DNA from: a bacterium
GTDB lineage: Bacteria > Bdellovibrionota_C > UBA2361 > RFPC01
Direction: 5' to 3'
NCBI GenBank assembly: GCA_030431715.1
Contig: JAUIIO010000002.1
Coordinates: forward strand, 165,553 to 229,552
DNA: 64,000 nucleotides
Shown here one piece after another: positions 24,622-35,100 of this stretch (positions within the stretch are counted from its first letter, which is position 1; every line of letters starts with the position of its first letter). The notes under the pieces are model-generated. The model was not told the origin of the DNA, searched no databases, and saw only the letters and a program-made list of their open reading frames with translations. The position numbers were made by a program, and so were the translations under genes.

Positions 24622-24895
24622 CAAGGCGACAGTCACTTTACGGTTACGTTCGCCTCTGATTTGGGAGCCAATGGTCCCTGGCTGAAAAACGTTGGCCACA
24701 ACGTTAGGGAACTTTAGCCGCAGTGTGCAGGGATTGCCTCTGCGTGTTAAGGTCATTTTCCTCCCGCCATTGGGAGCGCTTAGTAGTGATGAGGTGCGAA
24801 GTACAACCACTCGCCCCGCACTCCTCAGCCACGCTCCCCCCAAATCAGAGGCATTTTCATAGAGGCTTTTTACTGTTCAGCACAGTACTGTCGCC
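24622..24895 (+). ncRNA. Candidate structured RNA, unidentified
   Basis: About 270 bases with nested long-range pairing: outer GGCGACAGT (24625-24633) with ACTGTCGCC (24887-24895); inner GCCTCTGATTTGGG (24652-24665) with CCCAAATCAGAGGC (24839-24852), a 14-bp perfect helix that continues as AGC/GCT after a bulge and then GGCTGA/TCAGCC. Local hairpins inside include AACGTT/AACGTT and GCAGG/CCTCTGC. No reading frame looks coding. The long rod-like fold recalls 6S RNA, but I see no sequence motif proving it, and the alternative is a non-autonomous element with inverted ends. Strand is inferred from the promoter-like pair at 24588. Confidence 0.45.
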
Positions 24896-25123
24896 TCATT
24901 CCTCCTCTTGCACATCTATGGCACCGGCCGACACATATGATGTTCATACCTTGGCGCAATTCTCTTGTTATTCCAGCCACATAGGCTTCTTAGTAGCTCG
25001 TTATTTCACAACGTTCCAGTACCATGCTTATTACACCAATCAAGAACTCATACGAAAAATCGCTAAAGAAAATTCGTAGATACCGCCGAGTTCCTCACTT
25101 GGAACAAAAATACACGCTTAAAG

Positions 25124-28100
25124 ATGACTCGCCCAATATTTAAAGTCGCAGGTGTAAAGCACGCAAGAGAACTCACAGTAGCATTGCTGCTCATAGTGGG
25201 AATGTGTCTTGTGATTGGGCTTCCAACAGGTAGCTCTAGTATAAGCTGTCGGAACATTTCAAATGACTCTCTTCCAAGCGCAAACAATAACGCGCCAAGT
25301 CTCTATGGAATACTTCAAGGCGGCACCACAAGTTCTTCTATACTGCGCGTTACAAATTTTGACACTTCTTCATCACGTGCTGCGCGTGCTGTTTTCTTTG
25401 ATGCCTCTGGATATCCACAAGCAGAGTGTTCTATCGAAGTAGCTGCCGGAGGTAATGTGTCACAGTCTCTTAATGGGATATCCGCGCTAAATCATATCAC
25501 ATCAGGAACGGTTCGAGTCGATAGGAATATTCATGGTCTTACTGCTCAAATTGAAACAGTAACAGTTGACCAGTCTGCTCCTATCTCAAATGTATCAATT
25601 CACGGTCACGATCTTACCCCTGTTCACTCTCAGCCGATCTTCTCTGTTATGAACGATACCTATGACTCTCAAGAAGAGCGAACGCTTTTACTCTTTCAAC
25701 ATGAGCCGGGAGTAATACGACGATTCCACGTACACAGAATGAGTCACGGAGCTATTGTCGCAAGCTCCCATTACGATCTGGCTTACGGAGCATTGCGAAG
25801 CATTCCGATATCTCCTATTCGCAGGGAAAAAATTACTGCTCTTATGGTTACCCCGGGGGAGATTATTGGGTACACCTCTTCAGCGGATAAAAAAGGAAGT
25901 CTATCTGGAGACTACTCTAAAGAAATCGACAGCGCGACATCCGGCGAAGGTGATCGCACCGGAGCACGAGACGGTAGTAGACCGGCGGGGGAATCTGTTG
26001 GAACGGGCCCTGCCTATAGAGCTCTCCTTTTAAGAAAGAACAAGCAAAATGCCCCGGTGGCGTCAACACTACTCCCCTTAACTGAAGGCGACGCAGCAAA
26101 TGGTGACTTCTTTCTACCACTCACTCAAGAATCTTACGACAAGGCTAACCTTGTTCACATAGTAGAACTCTTAAACCCACACAAAAATACATCTATTACC
26201 TTTTCGCTAAGTGCTCATAGCTACTCTGGTAACGAGATTTCTGCATCAGATGCCTATAACTGCGTCACTCCACCGAACGATGATGGGCATTTTGTATTAG
26301 ATTCTTATCAAACACTTTTCTGTGTAGTTTCAGTAGCGAACGATGAGCTGGCACTACTTAAAGCACACATTGAAACCTCTTCCTCTAGCAAAGCGGCCCT
26401 AGTGGGTCAGACAACACACTATGCAGTGGCTTCTGACGACCCCTCCTTTCCAATAACTGCACTCGCACATTCTGAACTCAGAAAACTCTCAATCGGGAGA
26501 GCGTCTCATCTCTCGAACTTTTATATATTTACCGGGATTCAAGTCACAAATGGACTTCAAGCCGAGATTGAGTACCGATTTGGTCCCTCAAGACCAAAAA
26601 TTTCAAAATCCTTTCTTCCATACGCATCTGAGACTTTCCCGTATATGGAACCTCCTCTTGAAGGAAGCACTATTGTTAAAATTCCTATCGGTACACATGC
26701 TCAAGAATTCTTTACACTTGGTTCTGGCGAACATATTCAGATTCTCCACTCACACCTACCACATTATGCATATCCTGAGGGCATACTTGCAGAAGAAAAT
26801 GAGGCTCTTGATTTAAACGGTGATGGTCTCATAAACGACGAAGACCTTGCTCTCTTAAACGCTGCCATTTTAAACGGTGTAACTCCAAATACTGGGGAAC
26901 GGTACAGCAAAATGGATTTAAACGGCGACGGAAAGATTGATGCTGAAGATTTCACGATTCTGCTGGGTGGTGCGGGCGTGGCGAATGGATCCATAGCTAC
27001 GCCTTCACATCCATCTCCATCAGCTTCCGAATCACCTACCGCTTCAGCCAGTCCGTCTTCAGGAAATGAATCACTTGAGCTTATTGATTCAGGGGTCGTT
27101 CTAAGTACGGCTGAAGAGCTTCAAAATGCAGAAAAAGTAAACCTTTTGCTGCCAACTACAATGCATTATGGCGGAGAATATTTCATCCGCGCCCTCGCCC
27201 TGATGCCTGACAATACCCTTGCTACTATTTCACCAGAACTGCTGGTCTTTCACACCACCCGTTCAGATATCTTCTCATACGACTCAGAACGATCTGTTTT
27301 AAAAGTGATTGAAGAGCCCGAACCGAATAGTGGGCAAGTTGCAAGCCTTGACCTTGAAACTCAGGACGTTCGGGCTCAGTTCGAAAATGAGCAGATCTGT
27401 GGAACTAATTCATTTACGATTGGCGAGGAGACATTTTCAGAGAATATCTGTCTCACTGATGAAAGTAGCGCACATAGTCTAAACTTAACTGCGGATTTCG
27501 GTATTTCTGCTTGCTGTCCATCTTCTTCGAATAGCAGCTGTGATTTTGAACAAGACTCTACCTGCCCATCTGACCTAAAATATCCTGGAAACTGTGGAAG
27601 GTGCGTTGACTGCAGTCTTATTGGAAAGGGATATGATATGCAATTACGAGATTGCGTCGATTGTAGTATCTATCATGAACGTGCAGTTGCCAGAGCAATG
27701 ATTCACGACAATAATGGTCCAAAACCATATTCCTCTAAAGACGAGGAAGATAGACTGCTTGCTGGCCTTACGTACTTTGACGATGGTGGAGTGGGTTACA
27801 ATGTCGGCCCCGGATGTGTCGTAAAATGTAATCCTGGTCAGGAGTGGGATCCTGTAGCAAAAGACTGTGTTTGCAGGGATCCCTACACCGTGGAACAGAC
27901 GTATCACTCAAAAGAGCTTGTTCAAGAGCAACAAGGAACATGTAATGGTAATGTGACTGATATCTTGATTTACGGGGACATATCAATTGCAGACTACCTT
28001 GCGCGTCTACAATCAGCCCATGATCAAAGTGGTAAATCAGGCTCCGTACTTGATACATTTTGTCAGAGACAATGGAGCTTCTTCGGAGGATATACTGGTC

Positions 28101-29227
28101 CACCTCTTGAGGTAAGCGATGATTTCTCTCCACCGATATATCGCACGTGGTATGAGAGAGATTATACTGAATGCGAAGATGGCAGAACCACACCATGTGA
28201 CAGGGAGTGTCAGAACCCCTGTGAGTATGTCAATCAAAACCGAGTTATTCCTGAAGGACACGAGAGTGTTCGAGGAAGAGAGTATTGTGAATGCAAAGGT
28301 GAATCGTGCTGTCGAGGAGATTGGAACGCTTCCTTCTGTTCCTGTAACTGCCAAGAATTTAAAAAAGTTGCTGAACCAACCTGCGCAACTGGGGAACTCA
28401 CTGATAGTTGCTGGTGTGCTGTAGCAAACGACTGCGGATATGACACTGAGCACTATGTTCCGACATGTCCTCAGGGAACACTCGATGTTACTACTTGCGA
28501 ATGCAAGAAATTACCGGGGACACCGCAGAGCATTCAACAACTCATTAGCATTGGTGGTTGGTATGACGATTCAGCGGGGGGTATCCCTAAAGACAACGCA
28601 GCACCGTGCGACGTGAAATGTCAGTGTGCCGCTGAGATTTCAGAGTTTAAAGGCGCGAAAGAGACCTATCAGATCGAACTCGCTGTACCTTCGAAGAAAT
28701 GGGAAGTTAGAAATACCACGGAGCATAATGATACTTATGATGTAACCTGCCCTTCAGATCCGGCAGGAGTCAACCGTGAGGTGGTACCATGGACACGAGT
28801 TGCAGAATGTATAGATGATCGTACGGCTGAATATAAGAATCTGTGTAATGAAATGGAAAATCGTATCTCTGCGTACCTCGCAGACCCTGTATATAGAGGC
28901 CATGTCGGTCCATTCTGGTGTAAGAACGCTACGTTCTTTGGCGCATGTCTTGAGTATGGCGATGACTGCACATACGAGTGGACAGTTGAGAAAAAATTTA
29001 TTGACGTTTCAAGAGCGACTCTTCTCGATAATACCGCATGTAGTATTCCTTTAACATCTACCTATGATGAAGACGAACTCCTTACTCAATGTAATGCGGA
29101 TGATATCTACTTCTTTAATAACTGGCCGAATAGTTTATATAGAAACAGCTTTTTAGGCGATAGTACTCTATCTTCAATTTCTTGCCTAAGCAGAGTCAGC
29201 GAACAAGCGGGGGGTAATAGTGAATAA
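25124..29227 (+). CDS. Large secreted dockerin-like protein A1 of the toxin locus
   Basis: 1367 residues, function unknown. A hydrophobic segment at residues about 17-36 (LTVALLLIVGMCLVIGLP) is a signal peptide or membrane anchor. Residues about 40-560 are a beta-rich head shared with the protein at 32166 (both have NFDT...RAARAVF and GTVRVDRN-HGLTA). Residues about 564-615 carry two EF-hand-like loops (DLNGDGLINDEDL and DLNGDGKIDAEDF), the pattern of a type I dockerin. A Ser/Pro linker follows (about 620-645). The remaining roughly 720 residues are cysteine-rich (for example CGRCVDCS, CECKGESCCRG) and unlike the other paralogue. The gene overlaps the next (B1) by 8 bases, so the two are co-translated. 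It probably presents or carries B1 at the cell surface (inference). Starts at ATG 25124 with only a weak ribosome-binding site. Confidence 0.85.
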   Translation: MTRPIFKVAGVKHARELTVALLLIVGMCLVIGLPTGSSSISCRNISNDSLPSANNNAPSLYGILQGGTTSSSILRVTNFDTSSSRAARAVFFDASGYPQAECSIEVAAGGNVSQSLNGISALNHITSGTVRVDRNIHGLTAQIETVTVDQSAPISNVSIHGHDLTPVHSQPIFSVMNDTYDSQEERTLLLFQHEPGVIRRFHVHRMSHGAIVASSHYDLAYGALRSIPISPIRREKITALMVTPGEIIGYTSSADKKGSLSGDYSKEIDSATSGEGDRTGARDGSRPAGESVGTGPAYRALLLRKNKQNAPVASTLLPLTEGDAANGDFFLPLTQESYDKANLVHIVELLNPHKNTSITFSLSAHSYSGNEISASDAYNCVTPPNDDGHFVLDSYQTLFCVVSVANDELALLKAHIETSSSSKAALVGQTTHYAVASDDPSFPITALAHSELRKLSIGRASHLSNFYIFTGIQVTNGLQAEIEYRFGPSRPKISKSFLPYASETFPYMEPPLEGSTIVKIPIGTHAQEFFTLGSGEHIQILHSHLPHYAYPEGILAEENEALDLNGDGLINDEDLALLNAAILNGVTPNTGERYSKMDLNGDGKIDAEDFTILLGGAGVANGSIATPSHPSPSASESPTASASPSSGNESLELIDSGVVLSTAEELQNAEKVNLLLPTTMHYGGEYFIRALALMPDNTLATISPELLVFHTTRSDIFSYDSERSVLKVIEEPEPNSGQVASLDLETQDVRAQFENEQICGTNSFTIGEETFSENICLTDESSAHSLNLTADFGISACCPSSSNSSCDFEQDSTCPSDLKYPGNCGRCVDCSLIGKGYDMQLRDCVDCSIYHERAVARAMIHDNNGPKPYSSKDEEDRLLAGLTYFDDGGVGYNVGPGCVVKCNPGQEWDPVAKDCVCRDPYTVEQTYHSKELVQEQQGTCNGNVTDILIYGDISIADYLARLQSAHDQSGKSGSVLDTFCQRQWSFFGGYTGPPLEVSDDFSPPIYRTWYERDYTECEDGRTTPCDRECQNPCEYVNQNRVIPEGHESVRGREYCECKGESCCRGDWNASFCSCNCQEFKKVAEPTCATGELTDSCWCAVANDCGYDTEHYVPTCPQGTLDVTTCECKKLPGTPQSIQQLISIGGWYDDSAGGIPKDNAAPCDVKCQCAAEISEFKGAKETYQIELAVPSKKWEVRNTTEHNDTYDVTCPSDPAGVNREVVPWTRVAECIDDRTAEYKNLCNEMENRISAYLADPVYRGHVGPFWCKNATFFGACLEYGDDCTYEWTVEKKFIDVSRATLLDNTACSIPLTSTYDEDELLTQCNADDIYFFNNWPNSLYRNSFLGDSTLSSISCLSRVSEQAGGNSE

Positions 29228-31253
29228 TCTCATAAAACTCATTATCTTACTTTTAATATCTTTAACGGCTCAAGCACAGGTTTCCGATCCAGGAACCCCT
29301 GAAGCATATAGCGTAGTCGAAGAGAACATTCGCGATCTTACTATTCCCTGCCATAAGCTCAATCTTCGATATTATGATGGATACCCTGCTAGCACGACAC
29401 TTACTGATGATCAGTCAAATGCAAGTATTAAGAACGGGAAAGTGACTTCGGATAAATACAAGAAGGCTGCGTTTAAAGCGCTGAATCAATATAAGAATGG
29501 TGAGACGAAGATATATTACAAAAAGTACCATGAATTTAATTTTGATGATGTTGATGAGGCAACATTTAACGGAGATGTAGATTCAAAGTTTATTGGGCAC
29601 GTGAGAATAGATGCTAGGGTGGTTCATGAAGTATTTGATCTGGAAAAACATGGGAAATGGACTCGTGATGACTATAATTCGGTCTCTCGAAGGCCCGGCA
29701 ATGCGCGAGTCCTTCCTTACCTTTTTAGTATCGTACAAGTAAATCCTGCTAAAAAGTCATGGGAGTTCTGGAAAGCTTCGCTTACAACTCAAGTTATTGC
29801 ATACGAAGTTTGTCGAATCAGATGGTTTATTGATGCTCGATATAACGAAGCGGATTTTAATGTCGCGAAAAGCGAATACTCCACATTTCCATACGAATGG
29901 GAAGATGGGCTCATGTATCAAGAAGACGATACTCCAACTTTTTGGGGATATCGTTGGGAACAACGAAACAACAGAAGCGACATCTCTCCGGAGGGAGAAT
30001 TAGCAAGAATCTTCCTTATTGCCGGGCAGGCCGTTCCTATCTTGGGAACAACAATCTCGCTTGCAGAGTGTCTTGAAAAGAGCGACGCCCTCTGCTGGGC
30101 AAGCTTTGGGCTTGATGCTGCATCAGATGTACTCTTCTTTGCAAAATGGTTTAAGGCGGCAAACATTGCTTCGAAGGTAGGCCTTGCCTCTGGTAGTGGG
30201 CAGGATCTTTGTAAGATCAACCGTTATCTTGAACTTGCCGAGGCACGAAACATTGATCTCTACGCCATAGGTGCAGGAAACCTCACACTGGGGGGCCTGT
30301 ATGCAATGAGAGGTGAATATATTGCAGGTCTTGGAAGAGCCGCTGCGGGCTTGGGAGATCTTGTAACCGGTGTGCTCTTAACACCACGAGGATTCGTTGG
30401 AGGCAAAATAGGACTTCTCTCAGATGCCAATAAGGCATGCAAAGAAGACGAGGTTATTGAACTCACCGTCGACCTCCTTACCAACCCAGCACTGGATGCA
30501 GGTGATCTCAAGAAAATTACTGAAATAGTTCAACAAAGATACCCTGATGTTCCGAATGCCGCGGAGCGCGCGAAAGAATTAGTTACCCGAGTCTACAAAA
30601 GAGCTTTACTTGCACGCATAAGTTCCGCTGTAAACGATCCAGCTATGCCATCAGCCGTTGCTGGTGTGCGTTCCGTTGGCGATGTAAATATTTACACTGG
30701 TACGTCCGGATGGAAGGAGGGAGGGTATTTAAATTTTTGGAATAATCTGCATCCAGATTTAAAAGAAAGGATCATACAAAATTCTGTACTCAATGCGGAA
30801 CAAATAAAGGTTTTGCATAAGAGCATGGATGAAAAGTATGCTGAATTGACGGCTAAGGGTGTGGTTTGTCCTAACACAAATGGTGATTTCAACATGTACA
30901 ATATGTTAGCCGATGTCCCTGTTGGGGATAAGGGTAAAACAGCTTCAAAACAAGTTTCAATCCTCGTTGATGGAGAAACCATTCTCGTCTCAAAGGAGAG
31001 TTGGAGCGTTATAAACTGCGCTGAAGTTGAAGCAATGGATAAATGGTTAAAGGCAGACCTCACGCGTACACTACAAGATCCGAAAATGATGTATACTATG
31101 AATGCTCAAATGAAATACAAGCCAGATAAATATGGTAGCCCTACTAATATTGTGATGACAAAAGAGTTTACTCCTAAGGCTCGGTGTGCTAACTGCACAG
31201 ATAATTTTCCAGAGGACGAAACTCTCATTATAAGCGATGGTGTTTGTCCATAA
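29220..31253 (+). CDS. Secreted polymorphic-toxin-like protein B1 with C-terminal deaminase domain
   Basis: 677 residues, GTG start overlapping A1. Signal peptide LIKLIILLLISLTAQAQ at the N-terminus. Residues about 40-250 resemble the protein at 36599 (both have LRYY, FIG-V, and PT-GYR motifs). Residues about 265-395 are glycine/alanine-rich and hydrophobic, beginning AVPILGTTISLAECLEK and containing CWASFGLDAASD; this recalls the pre-toxin segments that precede toxin domains in polymorphic toxins. The last roughly 155 residues look like a deaminase-superfamily domain: two strands (KQVSILVDGETILVS), then Cys600-Ala-Glu602 in VINCAEVEAMDKW, and Cys656-x-x-Cys659 in KARCANCTDNF, which would be the Zn ligands and catalytic Glu of YwqJ-like deaminase toxins. 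A small gene follows at once, as an immunity gene would. Target (nucleic acid base or nucleotide) unknown. Confidence 0.75.
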   Translation: MNNLIKLIILLLISLTAQAQVSDPGTPEAYSVVEENIRDLTIPCHKLNLRYYDGYPASTTLTDDQSNASIKNGKVTSDKYKKAAFKALNQYKNGETKIYYKKYHEFNFDDVDEATFNGDVDSKFIGHVRIDARVVHEVFDLEKHGKWTRDDYNSVSRRPGNARVLPYLFSIVQVNPAKKSWEFWKASLTTQVIAYEVCRIRWFIDARYNEADFNVAKSEYSTFPYEWEDGLMYQEDDTPTFWGYRWEQRNNRSDISPEGELARIFLIAGQAVPILGTTISLAECLEKSDALCWASFGLDAASDVLFFAKWFKAANIASKVGLASGSGQDLCKINRYLELAEARNIDLYAIGAGNLTLGGLYAMRGEYIAGLGRAAAGLGDLVTGVLLTPRGFVGGKIGLLSDANKACKEDEVIELTVDLLTNPALDAGDLKKITEIVQQRYPDVPNAAERAKELVTRVYKRALLARISSAVNDPAMPSAVAGVRSVGDVNIYTGTSGWKEGGYLNFWNNLHPDLKERIIQNSVLNAEQIKVLHKSMDEKYAELTAKGVVCPNTNGDFNMYNMLADVPVGDKGKTASKQVSILVDGETILVSKESWSVINCAEVEAMDKWLKADLTRTLQDPKMMYTMNAQMKYKPDKYGSPTNIVMTKEFTPKARCANCTDNFPEDETLIISDGVCP

Positions 31254-31273
31254 TAAAAGTGGAGAAGATACAA

Positions 31274-31747
31274 ATGGATACACTACTTACTAAAGTTAAC
31301 GAAGTTATAGACCTCGTAGATAGCTCATTTGACTCTGAAACTCAGCGTAGCTTGCGAGAACACTCAATCATAAGCCAGCACAGCGGATCTGAGCAGTTGT
31401 ATGAGAAACTTGTGATCCTCGAGCAATATCTTGCGAATAAGTACACCAACGCTGAGGGGTTAATTCATATTGTCGGCAATAAAATAGCCGTTGAAGCTGT
31501 TGTGCGTCCTCTTCTTGAAATTATTGCTGAAGACTTTAGTGGTTTAGATGTTCTCAGTGGTCAGCGAGCCAAGGCTTACAGAGCACAGTATGAATCCTGT
31601 ATCTGCTTGCAACTTCTTCCTTATGACAATTTGCCAAACTTAAAGAGAGAGATAATCAAAGAACTTGACGCGTTGGTCCTAAGGACAAACGAGGAAAGCC
31701 TCGTTGAAGTTGCAAACAGCGTATCGCTCTATTTGGAAACTCATTAA
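31274..31747 (+). CDS. Putative immunity protein C1
   Basis: 157 residues, no signal peptide, no membrane helix, mostly helical by composition; no family recognised. The ATG at 31274 has GGAGAAG 7 bases upstream; a TTG 10 codons earlier overlaps B1 but is less likely. It starts 20 bases after the deaminase-bearing B1, which is where immunity genes of polymorphic toxins sit, and it would stay in the cytoplasm where a deaminase would act. The call rests on position and cellular location, not on homology. The second cassette has no counterpart. Confidence 0.6.
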   Translation: MDTLLTKVNEVIDLVDSSFDSETQRSLREHSIISQHSGSEQLYEKLVILEQYLANKYTNAEGLIHIVGNKIAVEAVVRPLLEIIAEDFSGLDVLSGQRAKAYRAQYESCICLQLLPYDNLPNLKREIIKELDALVLRTNEESLVEVANSVSLYLETH

Positions 31748-32165
31748 TCGAGCCTTTCATTCCAAAATGCTAAATTTCTGTTAATACGCTTAAGAAAAAA
31801 ATCATTATGATTATGACAATGAAGCTCCAAGCCATGCGCCTACTTACGTCATAATCAAGATGTTTTCACTGCTAATTTAACTTATGCAATACTGCAAGGC
31901 TCCCCTAGCTGAAGATGAATACCTTAATGCGCCGCAGTAGTTCACTATTGCCGTCTTACTTTTTCTTCCCCTGAGGTCCTCGTCGCATTCACTACTTGAA
32001 CAACTATTACAACAACTTAGCCCATCTCGGTTCCCTTAATGTGCTATATTGCACTTACCCATCGGCACAGACCTTGCAGTCACTTAGCGTGCTCTCACAA
32101 AATCTCCTAAAGGATTTTCCTAGAGTCTGCCGAATTAACACTCTGGAACAAACGACGGTTATCAC
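31748..32165. other. Gap between the two cassettes
   Basis: 418 bases. Contains CAATACTGCAAGG (31887-31899), the same AATACTGC motif seen inside the tRNA-derived repeats, but no recognisable tRNA arm. GGAACAAA occurs about 20 bases before the ATG of A2, as it does before A1, so the duplicated unit may have included leader sequence. No gene supported. Confidence 0.5.
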
Positions 32166-35100
32166 ATGTCTCTTCGCTCATTAATCGTACAAAACAAAAG
32201 ACGTGCTTTGGAGGTCGGTATATCAGCACTCTGTGCTCTACTGATACTCTTTGCGGTTGGAGCTCCTGATGATAGTACGTATGTAAACTGCTACTCCATA
32301 TCAAGCGACTCACTTTCTACCTTAAACAAAAACGCAACAAGTATCTTTGGAGTATGGAGCCAGAGCGGCACAGAGTTCTCAACTCTTAAACTCAATAATT
32401 TTGATACCGTACAACCACGTGCAGCACGTGCTGTATTTTATAACACTATCGGAAGAGCATTTGCGGAGTGCGCCGTTAATGTTGCAGCCGGGGAAAGTGT
32501 CACAAAAGATCTTCATAGCATATCTGGAATGACTCGTATGGGATCGGGAACAGTTCGAGTCGATAGAAACTTCCACGGACTCACAGCAAGGCTTGAAACA
32601 TTCTCTCTCAAATCAGATGCCCCGGACTCAACACTTGCCTTACACAGCCATGAACTCACGGTACCAGCCTCAAAGACCATATCGACCGTGTTTAATAATT
32701 CTTTTGCGGAAAATGAACAGCGTACTCTCTACCTTTCACAGCACGAACCGGGAGTTCTTCGCCTGTTCAACGTGCAGAAACTTCATAACGGTAAGGTTCT
32801 GGAAACGACCTCGTATCAACTCTCTTATGGAGAGCTTCGACGTATTCCCATAAATCTCGAATCAGGACTGGTTACCGCTGTGATGGTGACTCCCGGTAGT
32901 GTCATTCAGGAAGAACCTTCCTATGATAGCTCAGGAACCGGTCAGGATTTTACTGGTAGTCGCGCCACAGATGAAAGCGGAAGCCGCGCGAGTGATGAAA
33001 TGGATTTATCAGATGGCCCAGCATTTAGAGCGCTTCTTTTAAGAGAAAACAAAGACGGAGCTCCTCATGCCTCTACGCTTGTTTCTCTTTCAGATGGTAT
33101 CACTTCCAACGGGGACTTCTTCTTCCCTCTTACACAAGTTTCCGCTGACAATTCACATCTTTTACATGTTGTAGAGCTTTTTAATCCACTTCGCCGCTCT
33201 TCTCTCGGCTTTTCCCTAACTGCTTATGACGGTGACGGTGAAGAGGTAACGACTCCAGGGGCATTTTTCTGCTCTGCTCGCTTTGATCAGGACGGTGTCT
33301 ATACGGTAGGAGCAAATCGTTCTCTATTTTGTTATGTATCGTTTAACAATCCTGAGATTGTACTGATTCGTGGGAGAGTTAAAAGCTCAACAGCTTTAAA
33401 TGGCTCGCTAGTCGGACAAGCTACGCATTATGCATTAACATCAAAAAATATTTCAGCACCTTATACTTCTCTGGCACACTCTGAGATCAATAAGCTTTCT
33501 ATCGGCAGAGCTGCACATGTCGCAAACTTCCTTAATTTTTCTCACTTAGGACTTTACAATGCTCTACAGCTTGAGCTCGACTATCGCTTTGGTCCGCTAA
33601 GGAGACGCCCAATTACCTTGGCGCTTATGCCTTATGGCTCTAAGGATTTTCCAAACCTTGAATCTCCACTTACCCAAACTTCCATACTTAAAATCCCAAC
33701 AGGAACGATTGGACAGGAATTCTTGACGCACGAACAGAACGGCTATGTTCAGCTTCTTAACTCACACCAACCAGCATATGCATTCCCAGAGGGGATGCTT
33801 GCAAAGGATGACGATCCGCTAGATCTAAACGATGATGGGCTTGTAAACGACCAAGATATCGCCCTCATTGAAGCAGCTATTACCGGTAGTGTCTCCCCTA
33901 CTGATGACCCTGCTTTTAGCGAGCTTGATACTGATGGAGATGGCGATATTGATTCGGATGACCTGAGTCACTTTATGTCCGATGCCGGTGAAGCCGAGGG
34001 GACAATTACATCACCATTACCCGATTCTTCCCCTGTTGCCTCGCCCAGTGTCTCCCCAAGTGTATCACCATCACCAGCCGTAAAAAGTCTCGTGCTTAAC
34101 TTTCCGGCGCAAGTTTCAATTGACTCGCTCCTCTACCTTCAGAAGTCAATGGTTGAGCTCCGTCAACCTTCTGGAGAAGTGAGGTATCTTGCGCCTTCTG
34201 ATATTAATGTATCTGTCGGCAATACCGGTGTGTTGACCTATAATAACGGCACCTTCATCCCTAAATCCCAAGGCATTACACAGGTCACTATCTCTTTTGA
34301 AGATCTTGTCAAAAGTGTTGATCTTCAGATTACACCATCAGCGAATGGACCTTTTCAAGGATACCCGGAAGTTACATTTGAAAGCGAAAAGGTATCTTTT
34401 CCGCTTGAGCCAGCATGTGAACATCCGGCTGAATACTATACCGTCTCAGGGAACTCTAATAAGGAAAAACATGTTGTTCGGCGACCTCTAACGGTCTTTC
34501 ACGATTATGATGACACGAAAACGGATGAAACTTGGAGTGAGCCTCTTCCTATTGTTCAGGCAACAAAAGAACATCCCAAACTAGCGGCTCTATCATTTTT
34601 TGACTCACAAATTGACCGCACGAGAACAACTCTCTGGCTAGCATTAACCTATAAGCCTATCAAATCCATAATCTTACCTGATGATGAGGAAGGTGAAACA
34701 GAATACGAATGGGGAATCGGAGCTGACTCTTGGGGATCCCATGGAGCAAATGAAGAGCTGGGCGAACTGGATTCCAGCTCAATTTTCTGCGGATTCGCTA
34801 AAATTAATATAGCAAATCCAAACGAGCCGGTCTTCGCTGGGCATTATATTATTCCGGGTTGTGGTCAGATGCCTTACTTTGAACCTGATGAGGATAAGCC
34901 ATATCTGAGCATTGATTTTGGAGATGAGAATAGAGTCTTCGGAAGACATTCAAACTATTTCTACGTTGATGATGAAAATGTTTATGCAATGGGTGCAGTT
35001 CACGAACTGTATGAGAGTAAAGTTTGCCCCGGTGGAGTGATTGGACAAGGTCCTGTAGCCTGCGATACACATAAGTTTAATCGCGTTATTTACACACTCC

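Noticed and set aside
24622..24895. RNase P RNA, SRP RNA or tmRNA
   Set aside because: The conserved cores (GGAAAGTCCGGGCT, CAGGTCAGGTCCGGAAGGAAGC split across 20-base limits, or a tRNA-like tmRNA end) were not found on either strand.
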